Assembly: GCF_022557175.1 (NCBI RefSeq)
Contig: NZ_CP092915.1
Coordinates: 3,162,001-3,226,000, forward strand
Source: Mycolicibacterium sp. YH-1
GTDB taxonomy: Bacteria > Actinomycetota > Actinomycetes > Mycobacteriales > Mycobacteriaceae
DNA: 64,000 bases
Direction of reading: 5' to 3'
Below, piece by piece: positions 36,041 through 44,075 of this stretch. Under the pieces are notes generated by a model. The model was given only the letters and a program-made list of their open reading frames with translations, had not been told where the DNA came from and did no database searches. A program made the translations under genes and the position numbers. Within the stretch, counting starts at the first letter, position 1; the number at the start of each line of letters is the position of its first letter.

Positions 36041-37180
36041 TCAGCTGCCACTGTTGGCGGCTAGCCAAGCGGATAGAACGGCCTGGGCGAGTTCGTCGTC
36101 AGTGAGTTGCAATTCGCGGCCGCGCTGTTGGACGTCCTCTAACAGTTGGGGATCGACCTTGCCGGGGATCTTGGTCGGGGGGCCGGAGGGCTGTCGTGTA
36201 GACGGTGGGACTATTAGTTCGTCGCGGGGGAATAGGTCAATCAGGGACATCATTTGCTCGGCGGTGATGTGCATGGGTTTTCCGCGCTCAACCCACTTCA
36301 AGATCTTCACGGCTGCCGATTCTTTGCACACACCCTTGTTGTGGACGAAATCATTTCTGATGAGACGGATGTCGCCGAAGAAATCGTTCAGCACGTCGTT
36401 GCTGCGGACTTTCGTTTCCGCTTGTCGGTCAAAGCATTTGGCGATGCGGCCTCGGAATTGTTCCTCCCACAACGAGTATGCGTAGCTGAACCACTGTGCG
36501 TAGGAGACGGCCTGCACTTCGGGGTAACTCTCGACGGTTTTCGGTCTGGCCGCTGCCACCATAATCACAGCGCCGCCGTTTATCGCGGACACAAGATCCT
36601 GCATGTGTACGCGGCCGGGGCCGCCCGTCTCTGCGTAGTCGAGTGTCTTCACGTCGAAGTAATGACCCACGTCGGTCGGCAAATACCCTTGCAGAAACCG
36701 CTGGTGTGGTCCTTCCCACCCGGCGACCTTTTGGATCAGGACGTTGTGTGAGGTCAGTGTGACGACGAGAGAGATGAGGAACGCTCGCTCCAACTCGCCG
36801 ATGATCTCGTCGATCGAATCGTCTGCTGCCATCTGAACTTCCAGTAGGGGTAAGGCATTTTCGATGGAATTGATGAGGGTTCGTAGGGTTTCGTCGAACC
36901 CGTCCCCGAACGAGAGATCGCGCACGGCCTGCGCTACGGGGTCGAGGGTCTTCGCCAAGTGGGTTTCGCCGCCGAGGTTTTGGCTCTGGAGAGTGAGTTT
37001 GATTTGGTCGCGTGCCGTACTCGTCATGACTTCTCTGTCGCGTTCGCCGATGACTCGTACGCCCTGCTGATGTTTCGCGGCTTCCGCGAATGCGGCAAAA
37101 GATTCTTCGGCCGACTGGAGTATCGCCAACTGCTCGCGAAGGACTCCGAGCCAACGCTTGCTGCGACTCTGTTTGTACAT
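36041..37180 (-). CDS. HEPN-motif protein, candidate toxin/RNase of a defence module
   Basis: 379 residues. Near the C-terminal third, IRLIRNDFVHNKGV contains RNDFVH (residues 275-280), the Rx4H signature of HEPN ribonuclease domains with the polar Asn after Arg that is typical of active members. The preceding helices (WEEQFRGRIAKCF, SNDVLNDFFGDIR) fit the HEPN helical bundle. The N-terminal 110 residues are basic and may be coiled-coil. The C-terminal tail is Pro-rich and then helical (DDELAQAVLSAWLAA). HEPN proteins are common toxins in toxin-antitoxin, CRISPR and abortive-infection systems. A non-catalytic HEPN scaffold is the main alternative. Confidence 0.65.
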   Translation of the reverse strand: MYKQSRSKRWLGVLREQLAILQSAEESFAAFAEAAKHQQGVRVIGERDREVMTSTARDQIKLTLQSQNLGGETHLAKTLDPVAQAVRDLSFGDGFDETLRTLINSIENALPLLEVQMAADDSIDEIIGELERAFLISLVVTLTSHNVLIQKVAGWEGPHQRFLQGYLPTDVGHYFDVKTLDYAETGGPGRVHMQDLVSAINGGAVIMVAAARPKTVESYPEVQAVSYAQWFSYAYSLWEEQFRGRIAKCFDRQAETKVRSNDVLNDFFGDIRLIRNDFVHNKGVCKESAAVKILKWVERGKPMHITAEQMMSLIDLFPRDELIVPPSTRQPSGPPTKIPGKVDPQLLEDVQQRGRELQLTDDELAQAVLSAWLAANSGS

Positions 37181-37226
37181 GGGCTAACCCCTCGGCGACG
37201 ATGGCTGGTGTTTCCGCATTGCGTGT

Positions 37227-37853
37227 CTACTCCTCTGCCCGTATCCCAGGTGGCAGCGGCGATCCCGATGGCCGCTCGCTAGGGGCCAGCGTCCAGTCAC
37301 CGTGCACAACCGATACGCCGTGTCGTTTAGGGCCGAATGTCCTTTTGCGGTCGATGAATCGGACGATGGGTCGTGCGCGCGTTGATTTGCCGAGGTGCCC
37401 CTCAAGGCCCAGCGGCCCGACCCGATACACGAATTGCTTGCTGTGGTTCCGGCCAAGTACCACCGGCTGGAATTCGTCACCATCGTCTGGCCCGATGATC
37501 TTTTTCTGGACGCCGGGAGAAATGTCGGTGACCGTCACGGTGAGCGTCGGGTCTACAGCGTTGCCCGCGACGAAAATGCTGTCGCCGCGCTCGGGGGCAC
37601 GGTCGAATTCCCATTCAAGCGAAACCAGCGTCGTCTCGACGTCGCCGGTATTGGAGATGGTCACTTGCGCCTCCCAGCCAAGGAACGTACGGCCGGACCC
37701 GTCGTGATGCCACCTCGAGGCCCCGGCGACCCGGTCGTCTTCGAACACGACGTTCGGGCGATTCCACCAGTTGGCTTTGATCTGCCAGCCGAGAGCCCAT
37801 CCACCCATCACGGCGGCGATGGTGGAGACAACGTTGGCGTAGACATCGCTCAT
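37227..37853 (-). CDS. Membrane-anchored hypothetical protein, possible partner of the HEPN protein
   Basis: 208 residues from ATG 37853. One N-terminal hydrophobic segment (VVSTIAAVMGGWALGWQI) is followed by a beta-rich soluble domain (FLGWEAQVTISNTGDVETTL, then FDRAPERGDSIFVAGN and LTVTVTDISPG), which looks Ig-like or C2-like. It lacks a cleavable signal peptide, so the domain is probably cytoplasmic and tethered to the inner membrane. It is 46 bp upstream of the HEPN gene on the same strand. I do not recognise the family. Confidence 0.6.
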   Translation of the reverse strand: MSDVYANVVSTIAAVMGGWALGWQIKANWWNRPNVVFEDDRVAGASRWHHDGSGRTFLGWEAQVTISNTGDVETTLVSLEWEFDRAPERGDSIFVAGNAVDPTLTVTVTDISPGVQKKIIGPDDGDEFQPVVLGRNHSKQFVYRVGPLGLEGHLGKSTRARPIVRFIDRKRTFGPKRHGVSVVHGDWTLAPSERPSGSPLPPGIRAEE

Positions 37854-37925
37854 AGCTGAGAAACAATAGCGACGGCACGCCCTGAATGGACCGGGGTGCA
37901 CAGCAATTCTTGCCCGAACTGACCT

Positions 37926-38132
37926 TCAGATGCGCTCGGCGTAAACGCTGTCGATAGACAGACCAGAGGCTCGCATTCGTAGCTGGCCGTCGACGTGGCG
38001 GCGTGCTGCGGCCTCGGTGTAGTGGGACTGCCGCAGTTCGTTCGGTTTCCCGTTCCGCGTTTCGGTCCATTCGACGCGGTAAAGTGCGGTGCTCCGGGTC
38101 AGCGCTACCCGCGTCACGCACTTGACGATCAC
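37926..38132 (-). CDS. Small hypothetical protein
   Basis: 68 residues from GTG 38132. The sequence YRVEWTETRNGKPNEL then HYTEAAARRHVDGQLRM gives a short beta strand pair and a helix. No known motif is seen. It is the first gene of the minus-strand group 38132-36041 and is divergent from the nuclease-helicase gene; the 85 bp between them must hold both promoters. Confidence 0.5.
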   Translation of the reverse strand: MIVKCVTRVALTRSTALYRVEWTETRNGKPNELRQSHYTEAAARRHVDGQLRMRASGLSIDSVYAERI

Positions 38133-38184
38133 CAGCGCACTTTAGACGCAGGCACCGACTCACCGACAACACGAAATCAGCAGC

Positions 38185-38218
38185 TTGACGTCGGCCGCCA
38201 CCCCTAATCTGATTTCTG
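38185..38218 (+). promoter_or_regulatory. Promoter giving a leaderless start for the nuclease-helicase gene
   Basis: A -10 box TAATCT (38205-38210) lies 7 bp before GTG 38218, so transcription would start at or next to the start codon. TTGACG (38185-38190) could be a -35 box with a short 14-bp spacer. No Shine-Dalgarno sequence precedes the GTG. Leaderless GTG starts are common in mycobacteria. Confidence 0.55.
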
Positions 38219-41200
38219 TGACACAGCTTGGCGATCTATTGGCTCGGTTGGATGCCGACCCATATCGGCGAGGCAAGCAGTTCGAACACATTTGTAAGTG
38301 GTTTCTGACCCACGATCCCGTCTACGCGCATGAGCTTCGCCAGGTATGGCTGTGGGATGAGTGGCCTGCTAGGTGGGGCATAGACGCAGGAATTGACCTT
38401 GTAGCCGAGGACCGCAACGGACACCTGTGGGCGATCCAGGCCAAGGCGTACGACCCTGCCTGCAGGATCACCAAGCGGGATGTGAACAAGTTCCTCGCCG
38501 AGTCTGGCCGAGCACTTTTCACGTACCGCATGTTGATCGCCACGACCAACCTCATCGACCGCATCGGCGAGCGCACGATCCAGGATCAAGAGAAGCGGGT
38601 CACCTTCTTCCGGCTCAACGACCTCCAGGCCGCTGACGTGGACTGGCCTGCATCACCGATGGCACTGCGTACCGCGCGACCGCGCAAACCCGCCCGCCCA
38701 CACGACTACCAGCGCGAGGCGATCAAGAAGGTGGTCAAGCGCTTCGAGTCGGCGGATCGCGGACAACTCATCATGGCGTGCGGGACGGGCAAGACCCTGA
38801 CGGCGCAGTTCATCCGCGAGAAGCTGGCCGCCGATCGGACCCTTGTCTTGGTCCCGTCCCTGTCGCTGTTGAAGCAGACGCTGAACGTGTGGCGGGCTAA
38901 TAGTGCTACCGAGTTCGCCTCCCTGCCAGTCTGTTCCGACGATACGGTCGCGCGGGACGACGATGATGTCGCGGTGTCGCACACTAGCGACCTCGGTGTG
39001 CCTGTGACCACCGACCCCGTCGAGATAGCGGCGTTCCTGCGGCAACGGTCAGGACCACGGGTGGTGTTCGCCACCTATCAGTCCTCACCGCAGATCGCCG
39101 AGGCGTTCCTGCTGAGTCGGGTGCCCGCCTTCGACCTGGTCATCGCCGATGAGGCGCATCGCTGCGCCGGTCCTGTCTCCTCGGACTTCGCCACCATTCT
39201 CGACCCCCAGGTGATCAAGGCGCGCCGCCGATTGTTCATGACCGCCACTCCGCGCTACTTCACCGGCCGGGTCGTGCGGGAAGCTGAAGAGGCCGAGTTT
39301 GAGGTCGCCTCGATGGACAACGAGGCGGCGTTCGGTCCGGTGTTCCACCGGCTCGGGTTCGCCGAGGCGATCGAGCTTAAGCGGCTCACCGACTACCAGG
39401 TAGCCGTGGTGGGCGTCGACGATGCCACCTATCGCGACTGGGCGGAGCGGGGCCGGTTCGTGACCATGGATGGCACCGAGGTGACCGATGCCCGCACGCT
39501 TGCCGGACAGATCGGGCTGGCAAAAGCCATGCGTAAGTACGATCTTCGTCGCACTATCTCGTTCCATTCGCGGGTCAAGCGGGCGCGGGAGTTTGCCGTA
39601 TCCATTCCTGAGGTGATTGCGTGGATGCCTGCCCGTCAACGCCCTAAGGGGGCGCTGTGGGCTACACACGCATCGGGTGAAATGCCCGCCGGTGATCGAT
39701 ATGTACTGCTCCAACATCTTGCCCGCCTTGACGAGAGCGAGCGCGGCCTGCTGACCAATGCGCGCTGCCTGGCCGAGGGGGTCGACGTTCCCACCCTCGA
39801 CGGCGTGGCCTTCATCGACCCGCGCCGCTCTGAGGTCGACATTGTGCAGGCCGTCGGGCGCGCCATCCGGCTCGCACCCGACAAGACCGTCGGCACCATC
39901 GTCATCCCAGTGTTCATCGACACCAACGAAGACCCCGAGACCGCCCTCGACGGCTCGGCGTTCAAGCCGGTGTGGGACGTCATCAAGGCGCTGCGCTCAC
40001 ACGACGATGAGCTTGGTAAGCAACTCGACGAACTCAGACGGCAGGTGGGCCGGCTGGGCCAACGCGGACGGCCACGAATTCCCCCCAAGATTCACTTCGA
40101 TCTCCCCGCGAGGGTGGGAGCCGACTTCGCCCGCGCCTTCGACGCGCGACTCGTGGAGCAGACCACCGCGTCGTGGGAGTTCTGGTACGGGCTGCTGGAG
40201 CGGTACGTAGGAGAGAACGGGACCGCGTGGGTGCGTGGCACGGAGATGTACGAGGGTTACCGGCTCGGGCAATGGGTGCTCGTCCAGCGGACCAAGTGGA
40301 AAACACTCCCCGAGGACCGGAAGGTCCGTCTCCTGGCCATTCCGGGCTGGATAACTGATGTCCGTGAATTCCAATGGGAAGAAGGCTTTTCGCATCTTGT
40401 GCAATACGTCGCACAGGAAGGCGATGCCCATGTCCACGACGAATGGGTAGCCGAGGATGGGTACCGCCTGGGTAAGTGGGTGGGGAAGCAGCGGAGCAAA
40501 TGGGACAAGCTCACCGACGGGCAGCGAAAGCGTCTGTCGGAGCTCCCCGGTTGGACGCAGGATGCGATAACCGCCCGCTGGGAGACCGGCTACCGATTGC
40601 TTCAGCAGTACGCAGCCGAGACAGGCGACGCGAACCCTCCACAGGATTACGTGGTGGAGGGGTTCAATCTCGGCATCTGGGTCCGCACTCAGCGGGCGCG
40701 GTGGGAGTTCTTGTCCGAGGAAAGGCAGGAGCTGCTTCGTCAGATTGACGGCTGGATGGTGGACCTGCTGGGTGAGAAGTGGGACCGGACATGCCGCATG
40801 TTGGAAAAGTACGCGGACGAGAACGGTACTTCGGCGGCGAAGCAGACGCTGCTGATCGACGGTGTTCCCGTGGGTCGGTGGGTCAGTAAACAGCGCGACC
40901 GTTGGGACTTGCTGACAGATGAACAGCGCGCCCGGCTCAAGAAACTCCCGGGATGGACTCTCGACGCTCGAGGGGTTTGGTGGGAGGAGGCGTACCAGAG
41001 GCTCCATGAGTACGTCGGTCAACACGGAAGCGTCCCGCGGGGGAAGCTTGTCTACAAAGGGTTCCGTCTTGGAGCATGGATCATTAATCAGAAGAGCCGT
41101 TGGGACACGCTCACACCCGAACGCCAACAGCGTCTTTCAATGCTTGCGGGCTGGACTCTCGAAGCCCATCAAGACCGATGGGAGGACGGCATCCAGCGCC

Positions 41201-41583
41201 TTGAGGACTACGCAAAAGCCAACGGAACTGCGCGGCTTCCGAATAGGAAATACATCCACAACGGGTTCAAACTCGGCGGCTGGGCGGACAGGCAAAGGGA
41301 CAATTGGGAGAACCTCAGCGAAGACCGCAGATCACGCTTAGACGCTCTGCCGGGCTGGGTCCCGAACGTCAAGCAGGCGCAGTGGGACGAGGGGTACGAG
41401 TACCTACTGAAGTACATCGAGCAGAACGGCGACGCGGCAGTCCCGACAGGAACTGTGTTCGACGGTTACAAGCTGGGTCAGTGGGTCACGGTTCAGCGAA
41501 CCATGTTTCGACGGGGAGCTATTAAGCCGGAGCGCCGCGCGACGCTCGGGAGGCTGCCCGGTTGGGTATGGAAGGCGAGGTAG
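38218..41583 (+). CDS. PD-(D/E)XK nuclease - superfamily 2 helicase with seven helicase-associated repeats
   Basis: 1121 residues. Residues 20-80 form a restriction-endonuclease-like domain: Glu23, Asp60 in GIDLVAED and Gln74-Ala-Lys76 (a QxK form of ExK). Residues 160-560 are a DEAH-type helicase: HDYQREAI, Walker A MACGTGKT (186-193), DEAH (311-314), TATP (342-345) and QAVGRAIR (544-551). From about 651 to the end come seven repeats of about 67 residues, each with W, then GxxLGxW, QR and (L/I)PGW; these are helicase-associated (HA) repeats. The order suggests a DNA-translocating nuclease. Similar proteins are widespread in actinobacteria and of unknown function; a restriction or anti-phage role is likely here because of the island context. 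Confidence 0.85.
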   Translation: MTQLGDLLARLDADPYRRGKQFEHICKWFLTHDPVYAHELRQVWLWDEWPARWGIDAGIDLVAEDRNGHLWAIQAKAYDPACRITKRDVNKFLAESGRALFTYRMLIATTNLIDRIGERTIQDQEKRVTFFRLNDLQAADVDWPASPMALRTARPRKPARPHDYQREAIKKVVKRFESADRGQLIMACGTGKTLTAQFIREKLAADRTLVLVPSLSLLKQTLNVWRANSATEFASLPVCSDDTVARDDDDVAVSHTSDLGVPVTTDPVEIAAFLRQRSGPRVVFATYQSSPQIAEAFLLSRVPAFDLVIADEAHRCAGPVSSDFATILDPQVIKARRRLFMTATPRYFTGRVVREAEEAEFEVASMDNEAAFGPVFHRLGFAEAIELKRLTDYQVAVVGVDDATYRDWAERGRFVTMDGTEVTDARTLAGQIGLAKAMRKYDLRRTISFHSRVKRAREFAVSIPEVIAWMPARQRPKGALWATHASGEMPAGDRYVLLQHLARLDESERGLLTNARCLAEGVDVPTLDGVAFIDPRRSEVDIVQAVGRAIRLAPDKTVGTIVIPVFIDTNEDPETALDGSAFKPVWDVIKALRSHDDELGKQLDELRRQVGRLGQRGRPRIPPKIHFDLPARVGADFARAFDARLVEQTTASWEFWYGLLERYVGENGTAWVRGTEMYEGYRLGQWVLVQRTKWKTLPEDRKVRLLAIPGWITDVREFQWEEGFSHLVQYVAQEGDAHVHDEWVAEDGYRLGKWVGKQRSKWDKLTDGQRKRLSELPGWTQDAITARWETGYRLLQQYAAETGDANPPQDYVVEGFNLGIWVRTQRARWEFLSEERQELLRQIDGWMVDLLGEKWDRTCRMLEKYADENGTSAAKQTLLIDGVPVGRWVSKQRDRWDLLTDEQRARLKKLPGWTLDARGVWWEEAYQRLHEYVGQHGSVPRGKLVYKGFRLGAWIINQKSRWDTLTPERQQRLSMLAGWTLEAHQDRWEDGIQRLEDYAKANGTARLPNRKYIHNGFKLGGWADRQRDNWENLSEDRRSRLDALPGWVPNVKQAQWDEGYEYLLKYIEQNGDAAVPTGTVFDGYKLGQWVTVQRTMFRRGAIKPERRATLGRLPGWVWKAR

Positions 41584-41787
41584 GACGGCAGCCCTCGCAA
41601 TTCCAGAATGTCCGGGGATCTTCTGGTACTAAAAATCGAGACTTCCGACCAAAGTCCGCGCGGCCCCCTGCCGTACGCCAACCAGCGAGAAAACGGGGGC
41701 ATTCGGGGCTGTTCGCCGACGTTGACAAAACGCTCTGACCTGCAACAGGCGGATACTGACGAACGCCCGCGTACCTGGTTCGCATAT

Positions 41788-41830
41788 CTGGGGGTCAAGT
41801 GGTCGCAGGTTCAAATCCTGTCAGCCCGAC
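41788..41830 (+). repeat. Right attachment repeat (displaced tRNA-Pro 3' half)
   Basis: Exact 43-bp copy of 34052-34094. The sequence before it (GTTCGCATAT) does not continue the tRNA, so it is not a functional tRNA. It marks the right edge of the island. Between the helicase stop and this repeat (41584-41787) no gene is seen. Confidence 0.95.
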
Positions 41831-41838
41831 AATGAAAG

Positions 41839-41870
41839 AAACTCGCCGGCGAAGCCGAGCGAGTTTTTTT
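41839..41870 (+). terminator. Terminator after the right att repeat
   Basis: AACTCGC-CGGC pairs with GCCG-AGCGAGT around GAA, followed by seven T residues (41864-41870). It is probably the original tRNA-Pro terminator, displaced by the island, since it sits at the same distance after the att core as the hairpin at 34103-34137. Confidence 0.7.
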
Positions 41871-41888
41871 ATGTCCGGGGACACGATG

Positions 41889-41975
41889 CCGGTTCCTGTC
41901 AGCCGGACCAGAGTTTCAGCAGTGCACAGGCGGTTTCGGAGAGATTTCGGAGCTGCCTCTTTCGTCTCTGAGTGA
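41889..41975 (+). repeat. Imperfect repeat with att-like core, right copy
   Basis: TTCCTGTCAGCCGGAC (41893-41908) differs by one base from the left copy at 34208-34223 and is followed by AGCAG and GGCGGTTTCGGAGA in the same order. It lies outside the 43-bp boundary. From 41976 to 42015 nothing is recognised. Confidence 0.6.
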
Positions 41976-42015
41976 GCTTGGATAGCAGCGACAGGTCACA
42001 GGTCAGTCATCCGGG

Positions 42016-42245
42016 TCAGTCAACGGCGACGCTCTCGACTGAGTCCAGGTTGACAGCAGACCGGCGCGGGATCGGATCGCCACCGGGTTCGAGCAGGACC
42101 TCGCTGGCGAGGCTGCGGATTGTCGTCGTGCACGGCGCAACTATCGCGCGATCGCCGCGTCGCGCGAGAGAAACACGACTGGGCGTCGACCGATCTCGAC
42201 CAATTCGCACCACCACACCTCCCCGCGGACCGGAAGTGGGCTCAC
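42016..42245 (-). pseudogene. MazF-type toxin remnant (MazF5-like), frameshifted and truncated
   Basis: GTG 42245 overlaps the antitoxin stop by 4 nt, and the first 34 codons read RGEVWWCELVEIGRRPVVFL then SRDAAIAR, the start of a MazF fold, before a TAG at 42141. The family sequence resumes in another frame: VAPCTTTIRSLASEVLLEPG, then IPRRSAVNLDSVESVAVD and a stop at 42016. About 30 C-terminal residues expected in the family are absent. The toxin should therefore be inactive. It lies right next to the island edge. Confidence 0.8.
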
Positions 42246-42478
42246 GAAGCGGCCGCTGCCTGTCGAAACGACGCGAGGTCGCCCCATTCGTCTGGCTCAT
42301 CGAGCGGGTGCTTGTCGTACGCGGCGTAGCTCGCGTCCACCTCGGCGGAGCGGTGACGAGCAAGCAACGCTTCGAGGGCCTCGTCGATGAGGGCGGCGTC
42401 GGTGGCTCCCGAGCGCACTTTCCGGGCACCCGCAAGCAGCTCGGCGTCTACGGTCGTGCTCAGCCGTGCTCTACTCAT
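42242..42478 (-). CDS. MazE5-like antitoxin
   Basis: 78 residues, intact. The sequence [11 protein letters not shown] at the start, [20 protein letters not shown] in the middle and [16 protein letters not shown] near the end closely match M. tuberculosis MazE5 (Rv1943c) as I remember it. The N-terminal strand and helix form a DNA-binding ribbon-helix-helix and the acidic C-terminus would neutralise MazF. The partner toxin is broken, so this is now an orphan antitoxin. Confidence 0.82.
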   Translation of the reverse strand: MSRARLSTTVDAELLAGARKVRSGATDAALIDEALEALLARHRSAEVDASYAAYDKHPLDEPDEWGDLASFRQAAAAS

Positions 42479-42551
42479 GCCATAAGTGTGCCACGCAGGG
42501 CCCTGGGCGCGCGGCCATCAGTCAGGCAGCGGTGTTCCGCTGCCTGCACCC

Positions 42552-42917
42552 TCAGGCGATGAGCAACACCCACACCGCAGCTGCGGATACCACGACCGCC
42601 GTTCCGTAGCTGCACACCGCGATCACCCGGTCGAACCGGCCAAGTTGCAGCCCGTGCTCGATCGTGAACCGGATGCGGTGTGCGAAGTGGAACAGGGCGA
42701 GCACACACACGCCGAACAGCACCAGTTTGGTGAACGGATTCCGGACGACCGCCAATAGATGGGCATGGTCCGGAGCGCCGAGCCACCCGAGTGGAAACGC
42801 CACCCCGAACAGGAACAGTAGGACGGGCAGGACGAGTGCGGCCACCATGCCGCCGCCGCTGAACAGCAGCCACAGGAACGGCTCGGCCGACCGTTGATGC
42901 CGTGCGGATGTGCTCAT
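42552..42917 (-). CDS. frdD: Fumarate reductase membrane subunit D
   Basis: 121 residues (125 in M. tuberculosis) with three membrane segments: PFLWLLFSGGGMVAALVLPV, FTKLVLFGVCVLALFHFAHR and a last one ending AVVVSAAAVWVLLIA. It anchors the FrdAB catalytic dimer in the membrane and helps form the quinol site. The start at ATG 42917 overlaps frdC by 4 nt. Last gene of the operon. Confidence 0.87.
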   Translation of the reverse strand: MSTSARHQRSAEPFLWLLFSGGGMVAALVLPVLLFLFGVAFPLGWLGAPDHAHLLAVVRNPFTKLVLFGVCVLALFHFAHRIRFTIEHGLQLGRFDRVIAVCSYGTAVVVSAAAVWVLLIA

Positions 42918-43306
42918 GACAGGACCACCCAGGCCAGCACCGCCGAGACGACCACCCATGCCGCGTAGTGCGCCGCAAGGATCGCGCGAGCGGGTACACG
43001 GCGTCCCCGAATGTGGGGCACGATCGCACGCGGCGCCGAACCGAACCAGGTAACCGCGTGCAGCAGAAGGAAAATCAGTGCGATGACGTTGAGCGAGACC
43101 ACAAGCGGATTGGCACTCCAGTCCAGGAACCGAAGGTAGGAATCCCGTCCGGCGCCAACCGCATGCACCAGCAGCAACAGATACACAACAGACCAGGCCA
43201 CGAAGACACAACTGATCTCGCGAAGCATGAACAGCAGGTACGACCGCCGCTTCGCCCACCAGAACCTGGCGATCGGCTGACGATACGCGCGCGCCGGCGT
43301 GGTCAT
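42914..43306 (-). CDS. frdC: Fumarate reductase membrane subunit C
   Basis: 130 residues (126 in M. tuberculosis). The N-terminal [20 protein letters not shown] is characteristic of FrdC, followed by three membrane segments including [16 protein letters not shown] and [19 protein letters not shown]. It binds the quinol together with FrdD. The ATG at 43306 overlaps frdB by 4 nt. Confidence 0.88.
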   Translation of the reverse strand: MTTPARAYRQPIARFWWAKRRSYLLFMLREISCVFVAWSVVYLLLLVHAVGAGRDSYLRFLDWSANPLVVSLNVIALIFLLLHAVTWFGSAPRAIVPHIRGRRVPARAILAAHYAAWVVVSAVLAWVVLS

Positions 43307-44046
43307 CGCGCGCTCCTCGGGAACAGCAACTCCTTCACCGATTGTGTTGCCGCGGTGAGCTTGTAGCGCTGTATGGCGCCGGCCGGATCGACTCCCTTTG
43401 GGCAGGCCGTCGAGCATTCGCCCACCAGGGTGCACGCCCAGGCGCCGTGGTCCGCCGCGAGCACGTCCCGCCGGTCCGCCGCGCCCTCATCGCGCGAGTC
43501 CAGGTTGTAACGCTGGCCCAGCGCGATCGCCGCCGGACCGAGGAAGTCGGGGTCAAGGGCGTACACCGGGCATGCCGAGTAGCACAGCATGCAGTTGATG
43601 CACATGCTGAACTTCTTGTACTCATCGAGTTCGGCTGGGGTCTGGAGGTATTCGCCGTCCTCGACGGACAGCTCGTCCTCGCGGATGATCCACGGCTTGA
43701 CGGTCGGCAGCTTGGCGATGAAGTCGCTGATGTCGACGACGAGATCGCGGATCACCGGGAAGTTTCGCATCGGCTCGACTCGCACGGGTCCGGGTAGGTA
43801 ATCCACGAGGAAGGTCGCGCACGCCAACTTCGGGTCGCCGTTGATCGTCATGCCACAGCTGCCGCAGATGCCCATCCGGCACGACCACCGGAAGGTCAGC
43901 GTCCCGTCGAGCTGATCCTTGATGTAGTTCAGGCCGTCCAGGATCGCCCACTCGCGGGTGACGGGCACGTCGTAGGCCTGCACGACCGGCTCGGACTCGA
44001 TCTCCGGCCGATACCTGGAGACCTCCATGACGATTCGCTGCGCCAT
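43303..44046 (-). CDS. frdB: Fumarate reductase iron-sulfur subunit B
   Basis: 247 residues, the length of M. tuberculosis FrdB. Three cluster motifs are present: [2Fe-2S] in [10 protein letters not shown] with a later Cys in KLACATF, then [12 protein letters not shown] and [14 protein letters not shown] for the [4Fe-4S] and [3Fe-4S] centres. It passes electrons from quinol to FrdA. ATG 44046 is chosen over the GTG one codon upstream. It is 29 bp downstream of frdA. Confidence 0.94.
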   Translation of the reverse strand: MAQRIVMEVSRYRPEIESEPVVQAYDVPVTREWAILDGLNYIKDQLDGTLTFRWSCRMGICGSCGMTINGDPKLACATFLVDYLPGPVRVEPMRNFPVIRDLVVDISDFIAKLPTVKPWIIREDELSVEDGEYLQTPAELDEYKKFSMCINCMLCYSACPVYALDPDFLGPAAIALGQRYNLDSRDEGAADRRDVLAADHGAWACTLVGECSTACPKGVDPAGAIQRYKLTAATQSVKELLFPRSAR

Positions 44047-44075
44047 CACTCCACCTCCCGTCGCCTCGCTCGCCC

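Noticed and set aside
40171..41583. Regular repeats at the end of the helicase gene, considered as a CRISPR-like or DNA repeat array
   Set aside because: The repetition is at protein level (HA repeats of about 67 residues); the DNA copies differ widely. No CRISPR array was seen anywhere in the window.
41972..42562. A 196-codon plus-strand open frame
   Set aside because: It lies antisense to the MazE/MazF genes, which match a known family, and has no domain.
42475..43029. A 184-codon minus-strand open frame
   Set aside because: It is an out-of-frame shadow of frdD, which has the expected membrane segments and start overlap.
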